From an uncultured Lactobacillus sp. (GTDB lineage Bacteria; Bacillota; Bacilli; Lactobacillales; Lactobacillaceae), in contig CAJUTO010000016.1 of assembly GCA_910589675.1 (NCBI GenBank), positions 1 through 36,995 on the forward strand: a stretch of 36,995 nt of DNA, read 5' to 3'. Numbering within the stretch: position 1 is the first letter of the stretch; every line of letters starts with the position of its first letter. The translations under genes were made by a program, and so were the position numbers. This document shows, piece by piece, positions 23,308-30,707 of this stretch. A model generated the notes under the pieces. That model made no database searches. It saw nothing but the letters and a program-made list of their open reading frames with translations, and had not been told where the DNA came from.

Positions 23308-23837
23308 TATTTATTGGCCCCCTTATCAATTAAATAGAGACTCTCTTTATAACGTTTTAAGTTGGCTTCTCGATTATCTGGATCGGCAAAAACAGACACA
23401 ATTACTTCATGACTTAAAACCATCGCACTCCAAATTTCAGGAGTCATGTGAAGCAATTGCTCAGAGTTCGTCTTCATACTGCCAGGAACTACAGCCTCAT
23501 TTCTAAGCATATGAAGCTTCATCATTGGTTCATATTTACTGTGCTGAGTTTTACTGATAAATTTGCATACTCGATCGTAGAAAAAATCGGGATCGAACTT
23601 AGCTGTCGGCTGCATATTCATATGAATTTCTTGAATTGCAATTTTAAATAAATATGTATAAGCATCCGTTAAATCATCAAAGTATTTATAAAATGCGCCT
23701 CGCGCAATTCCAGCTTCTTTTACAATCCGAGCCACTTGTGCTTCAGTAAGAGCATGGGTACTAAATTCATGCAAAAGTGCCTCTGTGACCCTCTTCTTTT
23801 TTTCTTTTGGTAAATTTAAAAATGTCGACTTAACCAT
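23307..23837 (-). CDS. TetR-family regulator, HrtR-like
   Basis: The 176-residue repressor-type protein has an N-terminal HTH (KKKRVTEALLHEFSTHALTEAQVARIVKEAGIARGAFYKYFDD, residues 13-55) and a short ligand domain with several His and Met residues (EIHMNMQ, KLHMLRNE, LLHMTPE) that could contact heme. It is the first gene of a TetR-permease-ATPase operon. Its promoter overlaps a 15-bp palindrome, and a second similar palindrome lies in the leader, so autorepression is very likely. HrtR of Lactococcus is the nearest model by operon order and operator. The ligand is not proven. Confidence 0.88.
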   Translation of the reverse strand: MVKSTFLNLPKEKKKRVTEALLHEFSTHALTEAQVARIVKEAGIARGAFYKYFDDLTDAYTYLFKIAIQEIHMNMQPTAKFDPDFFYDRVCKFISKTQHSKYEPMMKLHMLRNEAVVPGSMKTNSEQLLHMTPEIWSAMVLSHEVIVSVFADPDNREANLKRYKESLYLIDKGANK

Positions 23838-23854
23838 GTTATTCTCCCTTTCAT

Positions 23855-23867
23855 TGACATGTTGTCA
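23855..23867. promoter_or_regulatory. Operator 2 of the TetR/HrtBA-like operon
   Basis: TGACA-TGT-TGTCA is a 13-base dyad between the promoter and the TetR start codon. Its centre (23861) is 40 bases from that of operator 1, close to four helical turns, and both share the TGACA-N3-TGTCA core. Confidence 0.7.
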
Positions 23868-23879
23868 CTTAGCACACTC

Positions 23880-23908
23880 ATCATAGTAATATCTTGACAC
23901 CGTGTCAA
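23880..23908 (-). promoter_or_regulatory. Promoter of the TetR/HrtBA-like operon
   Basis: On the minus strand a perfect TTGACA -35 (23903-23908) and TATGAT -10 (23880-23885) are separated by exactly 17 bases. The -35 lies inside operator 1, so repressor binding would block RNA polymerase. Confidence 0.8.
23894..23908. promoter_or_regulatory. Operator 1 of the TetR/HrtBA-like operon
   Basis: TTGACACCGTGTCAA is a perfect 15-base palindrome around one central base, covering the -35. From memory, the lactococcal HrtR operator has the same TGACA-N3-TGTCA core. Confidence 0.8.
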
Positions 23909-23920
23909 CACCTTTGCATA

Positions 23921-23944
23921 AAAAAACGGCTTAATAGCCGTTAT
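23921..23944 (-). terminator. Terminator behind the histidine phosphatase gene
   Basis: On the minus strand AACGGCT and AGCCGTT form a seven-base stem with a four-base loop, followed by a T-run. Confidence 0.8.
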
Positions 23945-23947
23945 TTT

Positions 23948-24547
23948 TTACGCTAAAATGCGATTATAATAAATCATCCGAGCAATATTTTCACGTACAC
24001 TAAATTTAACTAAGCCACAATTAGCAATTGTATCAAATCCACTAATGTCCCCATGGGTTAAGTAATGAGCAGCCATCATTCTAATCAAAGTTCCGTGCGC
24101 TACAACTAAAACTTTGCCATCCGGATACTTTTTGTACATCTCATCTAAAAAGTCTCCGCAGCGCTTATTTAACTCTTCATGAGTCTCACCATTTGAAGCA
24201 TAGTCGACATAATTCTTGGCTACTTTTCCCCAGGGATCGATAGCATCTGGATGCTTCTTCTTCATTTCAGTCAAAAGCTCCCCATCCCATTCACCATAAT
24301 CAAACTCAAGCAAACGGTCATCAGGAATAAGCTTCTTTTGTCCTTTAGTAAAAATCTCAGCAGTTTCTACTGCACGATCCAGTGGACTTACATAAACTGC
24401 ATCAAACTCACTCGGATCAAAATTCTTAGCTGCTTCTTCCGCATACTCCCGTCCTTCTTTATTTAAACTAAGATTTACTGATGAACCTTGAATTCTACCA
24501 GACTTATTGAGGTCGGTTTGTCCATGTCTAATAAACACAATTTCCAT
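23948..24547 (-). CDS. Histidine phosphatase family protein (phosphoglycerate mutase-like)
   Basis: The 199-residue protein begins MEIVFIRHGQTDLNKSGRIQG, the RHG phospho-histidine motif (His8). It has YVSPLDRAVETAEIF and VLVVAHGTLIRMMAAHYL with the second catalytic His. It is smaller than true cofactor-dependent phosphoglycerate mutase (about 230) and so more likely a broad phosphatase. I use ATG at 24547, with GAGG eight bases upstream; an in-frame ATG at 24568 has no good ribosome-binding site. The gene stands alone with its own terminator. The substrate is unknown. Confidence 0.88.
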   Translation of the reverse strand: MEIVFIRHGQTDLNKSGRIQGSSVNLSLNKEGREYAEEAAKNFDPSEFDAVYVSPLDRAVETAEIFTKGQKKLIPDDRLLEFDYGEWDGELLTEMKKKHPDAIDPWGKVAKNYVDYASNGETHEELNKRCGDFLDEMYKKYPDGKVLVVAHGTLIRMMAAHYLTHGDISGFDTIANCGLVKFSVRENIARMIYYNRILA

Positions 24548-24647
24548 AGTTACTACCTCTTTACTCATTCTTAATTTACATTTTACTAATAATCGTTTCT
24601 AAAAAGTATACAATAATCTTTAGTAAAGGACGAATAAGGAGAATTTT

Positions 24648-25403
24648 ATGGCACGTATTACAATTAAGAGAGATGGTTTAACCCTAGTGGGTGAACGCGA
24701 AGAACCCTTTGGAGAAGTTTATAATATGGCAATTTTAATGCACGGATTTACTGCAAATAAAAATACTCCATTGCTTAGAAAAATTGCTGATGACTTGCGC
24801 GATGAAAATGTAGCTAGCGTTCGTTTTGACTTTAACGGCCAAGGCGAAAGTGACGGAAAGCTTGAAGATATGACGGTTGATAACGAAATTGCCGATGGAA
24901 AAGCAATCCTTGATTATGTTCGCACTGATCCTCATGTCCGTGATATTTACTTAATTGGACATTCCCAAGGCGGTGTAGTTGCTTCAATGCTAGCAGGGCT
25001 TTATCCGGATGTGATCAAAAAAGTCGTTTTGCTAGCTCCTGCAGCACAATTAAAAGACGATGCTTTAAAGGGAAACACCCAAGGCGCAATCTACGATCCC
25101 AATCACGTTCCTGACGTAATTCCCTTAGTCGGAAACAAAACTGGTCTAAAGATTGGTGGCTTCTATATAAGAACTGCCCAAGTATTGCCAATTTATGAAG
25201 TAGCTGAACGCTACACTGGCCCAGCTTCGATCATCGTAGGATCAGATGACCAGGTGGTTGATCCAAAATACAGCAAGAAGTATGATGCAGTCTATCAAAA
25301 TAGTGAGCTTCACATCATTGACGGTGCCGATCACCGATTTAGCGATCAATATAAAGATCAAGCTGCCAAACTTGCTAGCGATTTTGTAAAGCCACTTTTT
25401 TAG
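24648..25403 (+). CDS. Cinnamoyl (feruloyl) esterase, alpha/beta hydrolase
   Basis: The 251-residue cytoplasmic hydrolase has HGFTANKNT (oxyanion region), DFNGQGESDG, and nucleophile Ser106 in GHSQGG. Asp201 in SDDQVV (or its neighbour Asp200) and His229 in GADHRFSD complete the triad. From memory it closely matches the L. johnsonii cinnamoyl esterase LJ0536 throughout. It differs mainly by about four extra residues in the lid (around VPLVGNKTGLKIGG, 158-171), which shift the Asp and His. Such enzymes release ferulic, caffeic and similar acids from plant esters such as chlorogenic acid. ATG at 24648 has an AAGGAG ribosome-binding site. It is convergent with yaaA, overlapping by a few bases. 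Confidence 0.9.
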   Translation: MARITIKRDGLTLVGEREEPFGEVYNMAILMHGFTANKNTPLLRKIADDLRDENVASVRFDFNGQGESDGKLEDMTVDNEIADGKAILDYVRTDPHVRDIYLIGHSQGGVVASMLAGLYPDVIKKVVLLAPAAQLKDDALKGNTQGAIYDPNHVPDVIPLVGNKTGLKIGGFYIRTAQVLPIYEVAERYTGPASIIVGSDDQVVDPKYSKKYDAVYQNSELHIIDGADHRFSDQYKDQAAKLASDFVKPLF

Positions 25404-26161
25404 CGCCGCTTAAAGTCAAAAGTAGTTCTAAACACATAGTGATCTTCCTTACTTACCGTAGGCTCGAACTTAAAATCAAAATCATGAAAATCCTGTAACT
25501 GCTCAGGATTTTTTATTTGCTTTTCCGCAATGTAACGCACCATTTCTCCGCGTGCCATCTTAGCATGAGTTCCAATCACGCGCCATTTTCCATTATGCAT
25601 TTCTTGAAAATCAATAGTAATCATGCGCCGATTTCCAGTCACATATGGCTTGATTAAGCGTGCATATTGCTTAGAAGCAAGATTAATTACTACATCATCT
25701 TCCTTAAAAACTTCGTCAGCAACCATATCATCCCAAAAATTAAGTAAACTATACATAATAAAGCCCGACATTTGAGTATTTAATTCTAAACGATAAGGCG
25801 ACACCCCATCAAATGGCCGCAATATTCCATAAAATCCCGACAAGATCTTTAAATGATCTTGAATATAGTCTAATGCTGGCTGAGTAAATAAATCTGGAGC
25901 CATATATTGATACTGAATTCCAGAAAAAGCTAAAATTGCTGGAGTTAAATTATTTTCCAAATCCATTTGCCTAAGTTGCAAGATGCTTTCTTCAACAACT
26001 TTATCACTAGCTTTCCACAACTGCTTTAGTTGCTCTGGTGTCCGCGATTTTAAGAAGCGCTCTAACATCCGCGCCTCATCTAAAAAGCTCGCCTTAGATA
26101 AAACTGGAAAACTATCACGATCAACTTTCATCTTTTTAGCTGGAGAAATAATAATCTGCAT
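25400..26161 (-). CDS. yaaA: Peroxide stress protein YaaA (DUF328)
   Basis: The 253-residue protein begins MQIIISPAKKMKVD, the family signature (ISPAKKM), and contains ILSGFYGILRPFDGVSPYRLE and VINLASKQYARL, also typical. In E. coli YaaA lowers intracellular iron damage during peroxide stress and binds DNA. I use ATG at 26161; the in-frame TTG at 26173 directly abuts the AAGGA site. The ribosome-binding site is then 12 bases away, a long spacing. The stop overlaps that of the esterase gene on the other strand, with no terminator between. Confidence 0.92.
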   Translation of the reverse strand: MQIIISPAKKMKVDRDSFPVLSKASFLDEARMLERFLKSRTPEQLKQLWKASDKVVEESILQLRQMDLENNLTPAILAFSGIQYQYMAPDLFTQPALDYIQDHLKILSGFYGILRPFDGVSPYRLELNTQMSGFIMYSLLNFWDDMVADEVFKEDDVVINLASKQYARLIKPYVTGNRRMITIDFQEMHNGKWRVIGTHAKMARGEMVRYIAEKQIKNPEQLQDFHDFDFKFEPTVSKEDHYVFRTTFDFKRR

Positions 26162-26221
26162 ATTTTTAATCAATCCTTTTTTCGGTTACAATGAGTAAGT
26201 ATTTGAGAAAGGGGAATTTAT

Positions 26222-26860
26222 ATGAATCCTGATTTTGCAATTGTCTTAAATTTCAAACTAAATACTGATAACGTAAACACTGATGCCTTAGTTAAAAAAG
26301 CGCGTGATATCGGTGTGCGCGCAATTAGTGGTGGCGATGTTTTACAAAAAGCAGCTGATAAATATACGATTAAATTAGTCAATCAAGATGGAGTAGATTT
26401 ATCCGCTGATGAGGTGATCGACACTTTAGTTCAAAATCGTAAAAACGGCAATTCAACTGTGATCAACATTCATCTTCAAGATGGTAAAATTTCACCTGAA
26501 GATGAAGGAATGCTCGAAGTTATCAACAAGTGGATGCACATGTTTGGCCATGCTTTCAATGAAAGTGAAATTTCAGAATTAACTGTGGACCAAGATGGTT
26601 TCGTTTTACAAAATCGGCATGCTAACTACCAAAAGTATGTCTTTTTAAAGAGTCCACTTCCAGAAAAGATCACTATTTCTGGCTTAAGCCAAGAGCCAAA
26701 TCGTGTTGAATGGATTCAAAACCGTACTGACTTAAAATTTGGGTTTGAAGACAATGAATTGTCAATCGCACTAACTCAACCTGAAGATGATTTTGAATGG
26801 CAGGTATTGCGCATCCAAGCTCATCGTCCAGAAGATGACATTGCAGAAACCAAATTCTAA
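26222..26860 (+). CDS. Protein of unknown function
   Basis: The 212-residue soluble acidic protein has no signal or membrane segment. It begins MNPDFAIVLNFKLNTDNVNTDALVKKARDIG and contains the stretches VRAISGGDVLQKAADKYTIKL and EWIQNRTDLKFGFEDNELSIAL. The second half looks beta-rich (alternating hydrophobic strands around 125-205). I do not recognise the family. An AAAGGGG ribosome-binding site precedes ATG at 26222, and a good terminator follows. The intact length, composition and signals support a real gene. It is divergent from yaaA and convergent with the DUF4931 gene. Confidence 0.75.
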   Translation: MNPDFAIVLNFKLNTDNVNTDALVKKARDIGVRAISGGDVLQKAADKYTIKLVNQDGVDLSADEVIDTLVQNRKNGNSTVINIHLQDGKISPEDEGMLEVINKWMHMFGHAFNESEISELTVDQDGFVLQNRHANYQKYVFLKSPLPEKITISGLSQEPNRVEWIQNRTDLKFGFEDNELSIALTQPEDDFEWQVLRIQAHRPEDDIAETKF

Positions 26861-26863
26861 ACC

Positions 26864-26890
26864 AAAGCATGCTAGTTAGCGTGCTTTTTT
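26864..26890 (+). terminator. Terminator behind the unknown gene at 26222
   Basis: AAGCATGCT and AGCGTGCTT form a nine-base stem with one mismatch and an AGTT loop, followed by six T. It overlaps the 3' end of the convergent DUF4931 gene. Confidence 0.75.
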
Positions 26891-27687
26891 ACTTGAGAAC
26901 CATTTTCAAAAAACTCTCTAAATCTGGTGGCTTCCATATTCAAGGTAGCTTCATCGTTAACTTGGGAAAGTTTATAGCCAACAAAATATGGTGGCGCATT
27001 AAAACGAGTGATAAGCTTGGCACAAATCCCACCATCCGAACGTGGATAAAAGAATAAGTTGTAGGAGTCGCATCTGCCGTTGTACATGATGTTTAACATG
27101 TATTTAGTTCCACTTTGAATCCAATCAGCCCACAAATCAATGTTATCTCGCGTCAATGAATTAATATTAAGTTCTGTGTATCCTTGAACTGGATGCTGAG
27201 CTACGTTGACTTCAACGTCTTTATTTTCAAAAACAGTCACACCTTCAAAATTATTAGAATGAATATACTTGTAGCCATTTTCGTGATTAAGGCCTACAAT
27301 TTGCATATGGGGATGCATTAATGATCCTCCAGAATTTGGTCCAAAATTTTTGTACCAAAGAACTGTTTCATACTTTTTGGTATTCACTATTTCTTCAGTA
27401 CATGCCAGGGCGAATTTGATCATCTTCCGATTATGCTCCTTAGTATAAGTAGAAATATCGCCATAGTGATCATGAGATTCAATTAAAACAGTCTGCGTAG
27501 TATCACGTAAAGTAGGATATTTATTATGAAGCCAAATTAAATCTCCATCACGTTTATAGATATCAGTAAGATGAGCAACATCACAAAATGGACAGATATT
27601 TTTTTGATGAGAGTGGAATTTACGATATGATTGTGGCTTATCTTTTGCCACTGCTAATTCAAATACAAGCGGATCATTATTAGTCAT
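26872..27687 (-). CDS. DUF4931 protein, HIT/GalT-like
   Basis: The 271-residue protein has a CPFC pair (residues 32-35) near the N-terminus and an HPHMQIVGL motif (about 127-135), like the zinc site and active-site HxHxQ of galactose-1-phosphate uridylyltransferase and HIT enzymes. Other features are NKYPTLRD and VLIESHDHYGDISTYTKEH, the latter resembling GalT's VxxESPxH. It matches the DUF4931 group of Firmicutes. A nucleotidyltransferase or hydrolase acting on sugar nucleotides is possible, but the substrate is unknown. It stands apart from any gal or lac genes here. The start is ATG at 27687 with a GGTGAAAA ribosome-binding site. Confidence 0.82.
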   Translation of the reverse strand: MTNNDPLVFELAVAKDKPQSYRKFHSHQKNICPFCDVAHLTDIYKRDGDLIWLHNKYPTLRDTTQTVLIESHDHYGDISTYTKEHNRKMIKFALACTEEIVNTKKYETVLWYKNFGPNSGGSLMHPHMQIVGLNHENGYKYIHSNNFEGVTVFENKDVEVNVAQHPVQGYTELNINSLTRDNIDLWADWIQSGTKYMLNIMYNGRCDSYNLFFYPRSDGGICAKLITRFNAPPYFVGYKLSQVNDEATLNMEATRFREFFENGSQVKKHAN

Positions 27688-27830
27688 ATTTTCACCTTTT
27701 CTTTGAATATCTTAATTTTATATGTTATAAAACCATGTTCGCTTTACCAAAATAAAAATAGATGGTAAACTATGCTGAAGCAAACACATATTCGAAAGCA
27801 TAACTTTAATTATAGTAGGTGTAAAAATTC

Positions 27831-29042
27831 ATGCAATCAAGAGAAAATTTAAGAAAACGCTCCAAGCGTAATAGTCTCTATTTGATTATTGCGGCTGTCG
27901 TAATCATCGTTGGAGTTGTCGCTGGTTTTGCGATTCATAATCAACACGTACAAGCTGAAGCTAAGGCGCGCAAGTTTGCAACTACTCACTTCAACCCCAA
28001 CGTATCCATTTATGGAGTTAAAGTTGGTAATTTAACTGCTAAGAAAGCAACTGACAAGATCAATCAAAAAGCCGACAATGTGGTTCATTTAAAGAATGAC
28101 AAAGTCGTGACTGAACGTGATCCACAGATTACTACCATTGATCAGGCGACAGTACAAAAGTATTTTGCTAAGCAACACACTGATGTGCCAAATAAGGCCA
28201 ATTACAATTATACTTCCAAAGAATTTGATCAAGCCAAAAAGCGTTTGAATCAAATTTACAAGTCTAGCGTTACTTACAACATCGCAGGCAAGAAGTATGA
28301 TTTAAAAGCTAAAGATTTAATTGATGAAGCTAGTTATAAGGATGGAAAGTATGACTTCCAAAATGTTGATAAGTTAACTGATAAGCTAAAAGATATCGAC
28401 AAGGAAGTTTCAACTCTTCACAAGAGTTATAAGTTTACCGTTCCAAGTGGCAATAAAGTCAATGGTCGCACTATTACCGTTAAAAACGAAAGCTACGGCT
28501 GGGGAGTTTATATTAAAAAAGCTCGTGCAGCTGTAGAAGATGCCTTTATGAAAGGCACTAAATCAATTGACGGTAGTGATTACATTTACGGTGAAGGTTT
28601 TAGTACTTATGCTCATGGTTATGGTAAATCTAATCACGGTATTGGTAAGCACTACGCTGTTGTTTCCATTAAGAATCAGGAATTATGGATCGTTAACAAC
28701 AATAAGGTTGTTGTCCACTTAAATGATGTTGTAACTGGTACTTTAAATGGTGGTAAAGGTAACCAAACCCCAAGTGGTGTGTGGTATGTAATGTACAAGG
28801 AATCACCAAGTACTCTTCGTGGTTATAATGATGATGGTTCCAAATATGCATCCCCAGTTCAATACTGGATGCCATTTACACTCAGTGGATGTGGATTCCA
28901 TGACGCCAGCTGGAGAAACGACTGGAGCAAGACCGCCTACTTAAATGGTGGTTCCCATGGCTGTGTTAACATTCGCCCTAGTGAAATTCACAGCGTTTGG
29001 AGCAACGTAACTAAGGATATGCCTGTTATTATTTACAACTAG
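27831..29042 (+). CDS. L,D-transpeptidase (YkuD domain), membrane-anchored
   Basis: The 403-residue protein has a basic N-terminus, one membrane span (about 15-36), a long extracellular helical region (40-265) resembling the peptidoglycan-binding domain found with YkuD, and a C-terminal YkuD catalytic domain (about 270-403). The catalytic motif is SHGCVNIR, with His376 and Cys378. A second cysteine, Cys354 in LSGCGFHDASW, is near the active site. It would form 3-3 cross-links or attach groups to peptidoglycan outside the cell. A clear terminator follows. In species using an L-Lys-D-Asp bridge, the cross-link it makes is uncertain. Confidence 0.9.
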   Translation: MQSRENLRKRSKRNSLYLIIAAVVIIVGVVAGFAIHNQHVQAEAKARKFATTHFNPNVSIYGVKVGNLTAKKATDKINQKADNVVHLKNDKVVTERDPQITTIDQATVQKYFAKQHTDVPNKANYNYTSKEFDQAKKRLNQIYKSSVTYNIAGKKYDLKAKDLIDEASYKDGKYDFQNVDKLTDKLKDIDKEVSTLHKSYKFTVPSGNKVNGRTITVKNESYGWGVYIKKARAAVEDAFMKGTKSIDGSDYIYGEGFSTYAHGYGKSNHGIGKHYAVVSIKNQELWIVNNNKVVVHLNDVVTGTLNGGKGNQTPSGVWYVMYKESPSTLRGYNDDGSKYASPVQYWMPFTLSGCGFHDASWRNDWSKTAYLNGGSHGCVNIRPSEIHSVWSNVTKDMPVIIYN

Positions 29043-29049
29043 AAATACT

Positions 29050-29081
29050 AAATAAGACCTCCAATAGAGGTCTTATTTTTT
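29050..29081 (+). terminator. Terminator behind the L,D-transpeptidase gene
   Basis: AATAAGACCTC and GAGGTCTTATT form an 11-base perfect stem with a five-base loop, followed by a T-run. Confidence 0.9.
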
Positions 29082-29149
29082 GGCTTTACATAAACATCTG
29101 ACGTCCAAATTCAATACAAATTTCCCATATAGTAATTGGCATAAATGAT

Positions 29150-29171
29150 ATACTTTTTCTAGAGAAAGTAT
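29150..29171. repeat. Near-perfect 22-base palindrome before the small gene
   Basis: ATACTTT and AAAGTAT flank a TCTAGA-centred core. Only one symmetric pair in the 22 bases fails. It overlaps a TATACT -10-like sequence and ends 17 bases before the ATG of the 50-codon gene, so it may be an operator or an mRNA hairpin. Confidence 0.55.
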
Positions 29172-29188
29172 GTAAAAGAGGAAACATT

Positions 29189-29341
29189 ATGATTACAATT
29201 GGAGTTCTTTGTATAATTGTTGCCGCAATTTCAGCTTTGAAAGCTAGAGAAAGCGTAGAAAACGCGTGGCAGAAGTATTTAGCCATTATCTTCTTAGTGC
29301 TTGGTATTATCTTGCTGGGTGTTGGGATTTTTCATCACTAA
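29189..29341 (+). CDS. Short membrane peptide, unknown function
   Basis: The 50-codon gene encodes two hydrophobic helices (about residues 2-16 and 31-47) joined by a charged loop KARESVENAWQKY; both helices are long enough to span the membrane or nearly so. A good AAAGAGG ribosome-binding site lies at the proper distance before ATG, a strong terminator follows directly after the stop, and a 22-base palindrome precedes it. The whole makes a compact, self-contained unit. I know no family for it. It could be a small regulator of a membrane protein, a toxin-like peptide or a structural peptide; none is shown. Confidence 0.65.
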   Translation: MITIGVLCIIVAAISALKARESVENAWQKYLAIIFLVLGIILLGVGIFHH

Positions 29342-29377
29342 AAAAGGTTGCCCTCTACGGGGCAGCCTTTTAATTTT
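29341..29377 (+). terminator. Bidirectional terminator after the small gene
   Basis: AAAAGGTTGCCC and GGGCAGCCTTTT form a 12-base stem with one G-T pair, with T-runs on both sides. It also serves the convergent CPBP protease gene, whose stop lies within it. Confidence 0.85.
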
Positions 29378-30623
29378 GGGGGACAATTTTATTTACGACC
29401 ATAACGGATTTAGTAGGTTTCAGGAGTGTATAAATATTCTTTTCAATATGACTCAACCTCTTTCCACTCAGCATGAAAATTATTATTGGAATTCCTACAG
29501 CATTAATAACCACTGGTACTAATATTCCACTTGGCACATATAAATCTAAGAAACTCGCGATATCCATTGTCGCGGGAATCATCGCAAACACTAAGAAATC
29601 CCACACACCATGAACAATCATTGCTAGCCACAGCTTTCCCGTATATAAATAAATAATTGCCAAAAGGCACCCAATAGCAAATACATCCATTACTTGATAG
29701 GAAGTAGTCACAAAATCCTTATGTTCAGAAATCATATTTGGATAATGACTCAAACTAAAAATCAATGCACTGATTAACACCATTCCTTGCGCACGAAATT
29801 TTTTATTTTTTAAGGCACCAGCTAAAACTACTAAAATGGCATACCGTTCTAATTCTTCAAAAATCCCTGCCTCAAGTGTAGCAAGATATACAAGTGAAGG
29901 ATTTCCCGGGAAAAACAAGGATTGATTTGGATTTAATAAACTAAAATTCCAATTCCAAATTGCTTCAGAAAAATTATCCGCAATCTGAATGAAAGCAGCG
30001 AAAAAGTCATACCAAATGCCAAAAGCGATTAATCCAACCGTAGTAAAGGTAAATACTCTCGTCCATTTTTGTCTAATGCTAATCCATAATTTTAATCCCC
30101 ATCCCTTCAAGACTAAATACAGAAAAACTATAAAGGAAAGGGCACAAACTAATCCGCTATATTCAAAATTTCGTAAAAATGAGTTGGGAGAAATCAACGG
30201 ATAATCATCAAATATCAAAAAGGTAAAAACTACCATCTCAATGTTAATCAACCTGCTCAACCAATATCGAAGTTTTCCATAACTCACAACGGTTACGGGA
30301 ACTAGCACAAAAGCAAATCCCACAATTCTTAATATTCCAATCAAATTCGTTGCTTGCGGAAAAAATTTAAAGAGGAGTTGAAAGAAAGCCAAATACGCCA
30401 TTTCCAAGTCATAAGGCAGAAATAGCACATTAACAATCTGACTCGCATTGAAAAAGTATTCACTCTTATCTCTTAACTGCAATAAAATCAGTGAAATCAT
30501 CAAAGTACTAATGATAATCCCACTCTTCACAGGACTTAAAATTCCCGTTCGAATCTGCATCTCCAGCAAAAACATACACAAAAGACTTGAAACCGCAATT
30601 TGAATTTGCAAACATCGTTTCAT
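29370..30623 (-). CDS. CPBP-family intramembrane metalloprotease (CAAX-type)
   Basis: The 417-residue protein is very hydrophobic, with about ten membrane segments. The protease motifs lie in the C-terminal half: GIFEELERYAIL (EExxxR), SLSHYPN and HGVWDF (HxxxD-like). Members act on membrane substrates, and in lactobacilli are often linked to bacteriocin immunity or processing. The N-terminal ~200 residues form an extra membrane domain beyond the usual ~220-residue Abi core. I use ATG at 30623 with GGGGG upstream; a longer reading to 30698 would pass through the dtpT terminator. It lies downstream of dtpT but has its own signals. Confidence 0.85.
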   Translation of the reverse strand: MKRCLQIQIAVSSLLCMFLLEMQIRTGILSPVKSGIIISTLMISLILLQLRDKSEYFFNASQIVNVLFLPYDLEMAYLAFFQLLFKFFPQATNLIGILRIVGFAFVLVPVTVVSYGKLRYWLSRLINIEMVVFTFLIFDDYPLISPNSFLRNFEYSGLVCALSFIVFLYLVLKGWGLKLWISIRQKWTRVFTFTTVGLIAFGIWYDFFAAFIQIADNFSEAIWNWNFSLLNPNQSLFFPGNPSLVYLATLEAGIFEELERYAILVVLAGALKNKKFRAQGMVLISALIFSLSHYPNMISEHKDFVTTSYQVMDVFAIGCLLAIIYLYTGKLWLAMIVHGVWDFLVFAMIPATMDIASFLDLYVPSGILVPVVINAVGIPIIIFMLSGKRLSHIEKNIYTLLKPTKSVMVVNKIVPQN

Positions 30624-30660
30624 TCTTATTCCCCCTTTTTTTCTGTTTTTGCCAATATAC

Positions 30661-30696
30661 AAAAAAACGAGCAAGCACACAATAGCACGCTTGCTC
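30661..30696 (-). terminator. Terminator behind dtpT
   Basis: On the minus strand GAGCAAGC and GCTTGCTC form an eight-base stem around a 12-base loop, followed by seven T. Confidence 0.8.
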
Positions 30697-30707
30697 ATTC
30701 CATAATT

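Noticed and set aside
30624-30698. Longer N-terminus of the CPBP protease
   Set aside because: It would translate the dtpT terminator; ATG at 30623 follows a GGGGG ribosome-binding site.
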